64,000 nucleotides of DNA from Yponomeuta sedellus (taxonomy: Eukaryota; Arthropoda; Insecta; Lepidoptera; Yponomeutidae), in NCBI GenBank assembly GCA_934045075.1, contig OW203722.1, forward strand, positions 13,268,796-13,332,795. Reading direction: 5' to 3'. The notes beneath the pieces are model-generated. The model worked only from the letters and a program-made list of their open reading frames with translations. It did no database searches and was not told where the DNA came from. The position numbers were made by a program, and so were the translations under genes. This document shows, one piece after another, positions 53,401-62,400 of the stretch (position 1 is its first letter; each line of letters starts with the position of its first letter).

Positions 53401-56400
53401 AATCGTAAATTTCGACATTCAAGGGAATCATAATTTATAGGGTACTTCATATAACTTTGAAATTTATCAAGTAATATCGTCTTGTAGTACAAATGCAAGA
53501 GGTCCCGGGTTCGAATCCCGGCTGGAGACAAAAGAAAACCCCAGGTCTTGGATGTTTACATGTTTGTGATGTCGTTGTTTCTGGTTCCCACGACACAGGC
53601 TATCCTAGTGCGGGGCCAGAGGCAATGTATGTGCCTGTATGTAAATGTTATGATATCAAAAAAGAGATACAGAAACGCTTACCAAAGTATGAACGACATC
53701 CAGCAGGTGGTTGACCTCTTGGCTGTAAATGAGCCCAATGTGACTCTTCGCAAGCAACCGCCGAACTTTGTTCCTCACGACGTCCGAGTCAACGCCCAGC
53801 ATAACTAGCGCCGCCGTCAGGTTGTAGAGAGCCGTTGACAGCAGCCTGTCTTCTTCGTGCTCGAGACGTTTACGCTCAGTGTCGCTGAGACACTTGTATC
53901 GCTCCATCATCTCGTTGGCTCCCTGGTCCATGCCGATCATGTCTCTCTCTTGGCTTACGGCGTCCAAGAATGCGTCCTCCCAGAACTGCATTTGGTCCCA
54001 GAGGTTGGATCGTTCTTTGCCTGTGGGTCGGAGATGGCACGATATTGATAAACAAAACATAATGATAAACAAAATTTGTCTTTGTCTTTGATGACGACAA
54101 CTACAATTTTAGTAGACACACCTGGTTGTGAACAATTTTTTTACACATACTAAAGGTATCCTTACTTACGTCTTTAAGGAAATCATTATGATTATAAATA
54201 AATCTCAGAACAATACAAAATAGTCAAAAGAAGTCTCATTGGAATGCCCAATAAGAACCAAGATTTTCCACGGGTGTTTTAAAACAAGTCAATTATTTTT
54301 ATCCGGAAGCAATTTGTTTACAGTCGAATTCTGAATAACTTTTACCAATTAGCCCCTGCCCCCGCTGCCCGGTACAGCGATAAGCATTTTTATATTCTTA
54401 TCGACTAGCATAAACTTGCTTTATTTTACTAAGTAAGCAAGATGGTGCTTATTGGCAGGTAGATAATATCGTTTATCGCGGTTACATGCTTCGAGGACTG
54501 TGTGCAAGCGCTTCTAAAGAAGGACTTTGGCGATAAAGCTGGGTGGTCTTAATGTGCAGGTGTGTGGAGATGCCAGTGCACATTTCTGTGTAGGTATGTA
54601 AGTTCAAGAAGCCCGAGCCATTGTTTCTATAGAGCACTTGGATGACCACACACGAATGATGTACCCATTACCCTCTTACCCCTACTAGCAAACTATAATA
54701 ATTCTTATCCTACTAGCAAGCTGTTAATTCTTACCAATAAGCCCCTGGTACAGGTAGGTTCTGGCGGTATCGGGAGAGGTGATAGGCGAGGTGACGGGGG
54801 CGCCCTCTGGCGGCCGGTAGGCGCCGCTCATCGAGGACTTGGATGACCACACGCTCGAGGCTCGCGGCTTGCCTTGCCCGCTCGTGCTGCCACGGGGCAA
54901 CTGTGGGACACGCTGCGTGTTAATTGAAGAAGTATATTTAGGTCCATTCAACGAAAGTAGAACGGTGGAAAAATTGTTCTAAAATTTTGAATCTTTTAAC
55001 CAAACTGGTTATCATCTTTAAAGTTCAAATTTTTGCGAAGTAAAATAGTGTTATTATCTTGCATACCACTGTAATATAAAGAATTGACGTGCCTTGGGGA
55101 GCTTATGGCAAGCAGTGGACCGGTACGGGGTGATTGCTTGATTGATACTGTAATAGTATTTTAATGACTCCCCCTCATGGGGTACTATGTATGTACTATA
55201 GTTATTTGTTTATCGGGTCTATTCATGATTGTTTACTGGGTAAAGTAATTTTCCTTAATTTGCAACGGCAATGTATAACTATCTATACACTATACTATCT
55301 ATACACTATACGGATAAGAGAACATTGTACCGTGTTTTAATCTATTGAATAAAGAATGAATGAAGGTGAAAAAAATACCAGTCGGTAAACTAATAAATTT
55401 GATTGATTCAATGTAACTAAATATCTATAAACCCTTCTGGCCACGTGGTCCAACTGCCTTTATCCTAGTAATCATACGATATGAACTTTTCTTTCTAGTT
55501 GGTACGATTAACTAATCGGACTATTCAAACTATCTAACTAATATGGCTTCACGCAGATGGCCTGAGCATCAGTGCCATCTCAGGAGAGCTCTATACGATT
55601 AACCGTGAAGTTTTAGATTCGGCGTAATGGCGAAGAATGCCAAATAACTGATCACCGGAGCAACTCAGGACGACGGCCGATATTAATTGCCGCGCAAATA
55701 ACTGGTATTGTGCGATATTATGAAGAGCATGGTTTTACACCAGCTAGGAATGGAAGCGCTCGCGGCCCAGCGGAACCGAGTGATTGAAATCAATCACTTA
55801 TGTTAAGCAACAACAGGCGAGGTCAGGTACTCGATGGATGACCATCTCGTGGCTACCGCCAGTGGCATTTTTCCGAGCGCTTCCGTGCTTCGCAAGGCAC
55901 GTTAAGCCGTTGGTGCCGGCTGTCATGTAATGGCAGTTGTTAAGCCATGTCAGAGGCCTTATGGGCGGCTTGATAACTTCTGATAGTAAGGCCCGCCACT
56001 GTCTTACAATCCTCCACCAACCTGGACTTGGCCCTTGTGTGGAGTATGAAGAGACCCGTGCCCCAACAGTTGGGACATGTAAAGGGTTGATATCCAGGCA
56101 TTTTGCTACAATTTATGAAGTGCTGGGCTTAATCACAGACACCATACAATTAAAGTAGAACTCACACTTCTAAATTTGGATTGGTCGAATTTTTACAGAA
56201 GAGAAGACCTTCGAATCTTTTTGATACCGATTAATATACCGCTTAACAACAAAATTGTGCAATATTAATATTTTGCATGGATGCAGAAGGCATGGGGCGG
56301 TGAGAAGCTGGGAGCCGATATTGATGATGAATTAAAGATAGTTACCCTAGTTAAATAGGATAGTTGTAGGTAATTTTTCTCCACCAAACTACTACCGTTG

Positions 56401-59400
56401 AGTCTTAAAGCTACCTCTACATAGTCGAGAAAGTGATTTTTCGCTCAGAAAGAAGCGAATAGAAAGCCATTTTGTTACTATTTTATTTCTTAAATTGTAT
56501 GACTATTTCTTAAATGTATTTCTTATCTCCTTCGTCGACCATGTTTGTTAGCTATGCCAGTGACAGATATTTATAAACTTGTGTGTTAGCCGTTCCATCG
56601 ACGACTTATTTTCAGATGTTTTGCGGTACTACATAAACTGCTTGTAGTACCGCAAAACAGCTTGTGTATTAAAAACCTAAGGTTTCTAGAGTGAGTGAAA
56701 AACTACAGTGCAAATACTGGTCAGGTAGTTCCTTTTGAGCTACTACTATCAAAGTATGACCACTATTAGTTGAAAATAAAAGAAAAATGTATAGATATAG
56801 TCAGTATTAACACATGGCAATACATATTCACAGTCAGAAAACTCATATTTCATAAAATTGGTTCGAAAAATGATTTTCAAACCAGTAAAGAGAATAAACT
56901 GTACTTGACCATCGTAAAAGTGATAAAACCCGGCGTGTAACAAGGAAGTCCGCGTTCGCTGCACCATCAGCACACTCTACGATAAACACACATCTAGTAC
57001 GCTAGCACGCACCTACAGTGCGCGTCTACACGCGAAGAGACATGCGTCCTAAGGGCCATCCATAAATTACGTCACACGAATTTTATGATATTTGTGTTCA
57101 TGCCAGTCCTTGTCACAGGTAGTCACATTTGTGCGATCCTTTCCCCTGGTGTTACATGACATATAATATTAGAAATCATTAAATCAAACTCAAAACACAA
57201 AGTGATATAAACATCAAACATTATATACGAGTAGAGTTGGTTATATTTGAGGTTTTTTGCTAGAATTTTGAAATTCTAATTCCTTAGATTTACACATATG
57301 GCGGCACAAACCTCATGACTCAGCCCCCTTTTTAGCAAATTCATGGCAGAGGTAATCTTAGAACATCATGGCTGACGGTGTTTACATCTTTGTATGTTCA
57401 TGACACGTCGTTAAAGACTCAAAAAATTCAATATTTTTTACGTTCCGAAAATGGTACAATTTCAAACAACTTCGGACCCAATTCAAAAAGGGTGCACTAG
57501 TTTATAATTATGGATGGCCCCTAACAAGCGGAGGCGGCAAGCACTACCACTTACATTGAGGAACAACACCTCGGTGTCAGATAGGTTGGACTTAAAGGAG
57601 GCGCGGTGATCGTAGAGATTGGCGCGGTTCGTAGTGATGGAGCCGCTCTCGTCTCCCGAGCATTCAGACGACGGCGCCGCCTAACGCATACAAACAATCC
57701 TCACATACCAAACGCCACAGCTCACGAAGTTCATGAAGGCCAATGTGAATTTAACTGTGGCATGTATTTGCTAAGAATTTTGGATAGTATTCGAATGGCG
57801 GTTAGAAAGGTATTCATATCAACACTGATACCGAAATACGTGGGATGATCGGGGTGACAGATAGACAGATAAATTAGGTAATACAATCAGAAAGTAATAG
57901 CATATGCCAGTCGAAATAATAGATACTTATGGCATGCGTAAGATACAGGGCGTTAATAGAGTAAGTTACGGACCTGGCCATTGACAAAATTTGTGTAAAT
58001 AAAATGGCAAAAGGGCCAGATCGTTCACATTGACCACAACAAACCTGTAGTTCAACATGCAACAATGGATTACAGTACACCGTTACTTATGTATCAGATT
58101 AATACAAAGGCTACTTACGTCGGAGTCGAAAGATGTCAATTTACTAAATAGTAGATTTCTTTTCTGGTTCAGCATGTCCTTGAACATTTCCGTTGTACTC
58201 TGCTGCTCGCTGTAGTCTACCTCCGGGTAGTTCACTGTCGGGACGTCTGTAAACACGTCATAGATTATCACCAACCCAATACAAACCATTAATAAAATTC
58301 ACGACCAAAGACGGATTTTTTGTAATTTATAGTTCGAGGAAGTTCTTGCTCAAAGGCTCTTCACTTTAAGGGTAGACCGGCTCTTTAGTGATTGTGTTAT
58401 GCCGTGCACTACGTTTTTTTCATGTCAACTATACAAAATGCAAAAGTACCTAAAAGTAGATATTAGATTTTAAAACAAGTGCACAAAACGAACCATTTTT
58501 ATCTAAGACTTTTAGCAGCGCGAGCCAAAGGCGAGGGCTGATAGCAATGTCGATAAAATGGTTTTCTGGACGAGTTATAAACTCTGCTTTTCACTTCGAT
58601 TGCGAGGAAATAAAACAGTATTAATAAACGCACGAAAAAACTGTTTCCCGCCGCTTTTTTTAAATCTTACGACATTGATATTAGGCTTGTACTGCAGACA
58701 GTACAAGCCTAATATCAATGTCGTGAGATATATAACAATATCAATGTCCTATATCTACCTATAGCCTACTATTAAATTAATTTTGTAATAATAATTTTCT
58801 TAAATTTTTTAAATAACCTACTGTACTTCAATTTAAATATCTTTTATGTCTTAAAAACACACGCACACATAAGGCACATAAATAATTTATATTCATATAA
58901 CATATCTACTCATAAATGTGTATATATTAAGGCAAAGAAAATGAGCCATACAGTCAAACACAATAAAAAGTTCATAAATAGAATTTGTTATTTTATAATA
59001 TTTACTCTTATTATTAAAGTACTTCATTATTATTAAAGTAACTTAATATAGCCACATTTATGAGTAGATATGTTAATGCACTTGTGAACATAAATCGATT
59101 TTGTGCAGCCTATATCTTGCACAAATTAGCAATTTCAGAGCATGAGAAGTGAAAAGGTATTTTTCATATCAGTCTAAGTAAAGTAGAAAACGATTAGATT
59201 AAAAGTTCTGGAAAGTTACGTTAAGTTAAGTTATGACTTTTGGAAAACTGTCTTCTAAACAGTATAGAGGGAAAATAGTATGTCAATAGAAAATGTTCTC
59301 GTGGTCCCCTTATTTTGTTACAAACCCAAGGAACGCTTATGTCCCATGTCGAGATCTGATTGGAGTATACATAGATAAATAGAATATTCTTTATTGAACA

Positions 59401-62400
59401 CAGAAATCTATCTTTGTCGTTTTATAAATACTCTTATATTTTTACATTTTTTTTATAAATTTTATTAATCAAATTTCCCTCCTCCAAAGGAGCCTAGCTG
59501 AACGACGTGCTCACTGAGGCTGGCGCACCCTGGGCAACAATCAACGAGTCCCTAACGCTGATTGGCTATTTTTTTACCACGATCGCTTGCTAGCCACACG
59601 GTAAGAAGATGAACCAAATATCCACTAAAATTCCTTGAAAAGCTGTTTTAGCTTGTGATCAACTTATTTTGCCTTAACAGCAATTACGTTATTACGAAGA
59701 AATAAATAATAATGGTCTTCGAGCGACAGCACTGTTAGATAGATATACAGGGCGTCCCAAAGTTATGGGCCATGAAGTAACATAGTATTTTAAAAGAAAG
59801 GAACAGCGTGAAATTAATCATTTTAATCAAATTAAAAACCTACATGAAACTGCCATAGTCAATGAAGTGGGTATTTTTTTGTAAATTAATTAATTAAATG
59901 CTCAAAATGTGATCCCTCTTGTCTTACGCAAATCCTCAATCTTTTAATGAGTCTGCTGCCTGTTGATTTTCATTTTTAATTTTCAACTTAATTGACTACG
60001 GCAGTTTCATGTATGTTTTTAATTTGATTAAAATGATTAATTTCACGCTGTTCCTTTCTTTTAAAATACTATGTTACTTAAGAAGAGTTATTAGTTTTTG
60101 GCCATTCTTTCAATTGGCATCATAAAAGTAGGGGAGTTTTTTTTAAATTCAAGTCGGTTCGATTCCCAGACAAGGCAAGTAATTTTTTGAAAATCTTTGA
60201 ATGCAGAATTACTAACTTTTAAAAATAACATAAAGTCTTTTTTCAGCGAAATACCCTATCTACGATATTTAAGGTACTTTCCCTTCATGGCCCATAACTT
60301 TGGGACGCCCTGTATAGAATATTCTTTATTGTATACAGAAATTACAGTAATAGAAATTAGGACTGTCAATGAGGTCTTAAAGTGAACCCACCAGACTGCG
60401 AGCTTTTCCGCGAGCTGGGCGTGGACGTCGGCGTGAGATCGGAAGAGTGTCCGTGCAGCCCGGCGTGTTCCAACGCCGCCAGCTCGCGGCTCCAGTAATG
60501 AGTGTGTGCCATCTCCGCTAGCTGGAACACGCTCGCCATCCCGCCGAGGCCGAAGTTGCTGTAAGTGTGCTCTAAGCCGTGCACCACGGCTTGCAGCACT
60601 TTCAGCATGCCCTTCCACACCGGTTTGCTGACGAACTGGAAGTTGAAGCGCGGTTGAGGGAAACGGTTTCACGTTTGGTTGCGAATTCATTGTTAAATTT
60701 ATTACATTGTTTTTTTTATTTTAATCGCCTGTATTCGGCTTCTTTTTGGTCTTGGGCAATCACCGTTCCTTTTGGGAAAGTGTTTTTAACGACTTGCCTC
60801 TTACGAACCTCCCCGACTTCTTCTAAAATCAGTTTTGAATGCGTAAAACATTTTCGTGATTTGAGAAAGCAAACTAACACATTTTGCACCTTGAAAACGG
60901 ATTGCTTTGAAAACCAAAAAAATAAAGCATACTTTACAAATGAAATGGGTGTGAGCTGAAGCCGTGAACCTTCCCCAGAAGTGAAAATCTATCTACGTTA
61001 GAATTATTATTATAAGCGATTATAATCAGAATTGTAGAACTAGAATTTTAGAACCTAGAATTAAAAATGAACTAACCACATCTTCAACTTTGTCGTTAGG
61101 CGTGGCTTTCCTACTGTAGTTCCTGTTAAGTTTGCTGAGCACCATATTCCTGTAGGACTCATCTTCCATAAGCTTCTTCAGGCGATTCAGCTTCAGCCAG
61201 CCTACGCCTTCGCCTTCCAACACGTGCTGGACCAACTGCGAGAAGACACGTGATTAGCGCACTTAAAACCATAGACATAAAGAGCAAAGTGCAAGCAAGG
61301 CCGAAAGTTTTGTAACAAAAGATGCTAGCTCAGGGGCTAGCATCTTTTGTTAGCAGTTAATAGTTACACGGGCTACACCTGTTAATACCTGTAATGTAAA
61401 CAATAATAATATTGGCCTTTTTGCATCTACTTAATGAGATGATTTATACAGCGTCCAGTGGTATCTTCACTCACACTAGATGGGTGAAGAGACCACTCCG
61501 ACGCTGTAGTGCCTGGGACATAGTTTTATAGATGGTGTAGGCTTGCCCAGCACCTATACCATCCTGACAGCTTAGTCGGCCTAGCCCACAGAAAAGACTA
61601 GTCAATACGTGCGGAGCCAACCAAGCCGCGGGTTTCCTCACGATTTTTCCTTCACCATTAGCGCGTGGTATTGCGACTACAAATTCGCAATTGTACGTAA
61701 CTTTGAAATTAAACAAAGTCATTGATACATGTCCGCACTGTGGATCGAACCTGGGGCTCTCGCTTGCCAGTCCATGGTTCGACCCACTGAGCTACCACCG
61801 CACCTGTAATGTATACTACTGCAAAAGAAGCATTAAAGGTTCTGTACTGACTACAATTGCATCACACTGAACTAAAGGTCAATCACCTATCGTCACCAAA
61901 GGCATTTCTATGTTAACCAGTAAAAATTACACTTACGGCGTTCAAATAAATGAGTAATAAATAAAGACACCTACATCGTTCAAAAACGCTTGGTTCTCCG
62001 TGTTAGCGTTGGTCCGGTCTAGAGGCGCGGCGTTGTCAGTAGACGGCGAGGAGTGCCGTATAAGCGGCGTGCGCTGCACCAGACCCTTGGCGCCCTGCGA
62101 GAAGGGTCCGAAAGTCTGTGAGAGCGGCGCCGACTTCTGCTGCTGTCCGATCGGCTGCCCGCGCTGGTCGGGCTTGCCTTGCTTCCCTGAAGGGGAGGGA
62201 ATGTGAGGTCAAGTAGTTAGTAAATAAGGAAGAGAGACTGCAGAATGTAGGAGATAATGCTACTTAGAATTAAGTACGCCTTTGTACCACATACGATATG
62301 TTTTGTCCAATAAAGAATTTATTAAGAAGAATTTAATAATACTATTGTAATATTGTGGATGAGACTAGCGCGAGACCGTGCGTGGTTGGCGTGGAAATGA

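Noticed and set aside
55797..55846. 5S rRNA gene
   Set aside because: Only the 3' half is similar, with several changes, and the sequence runs into a dispersed-repeat body; it is a SINE head.
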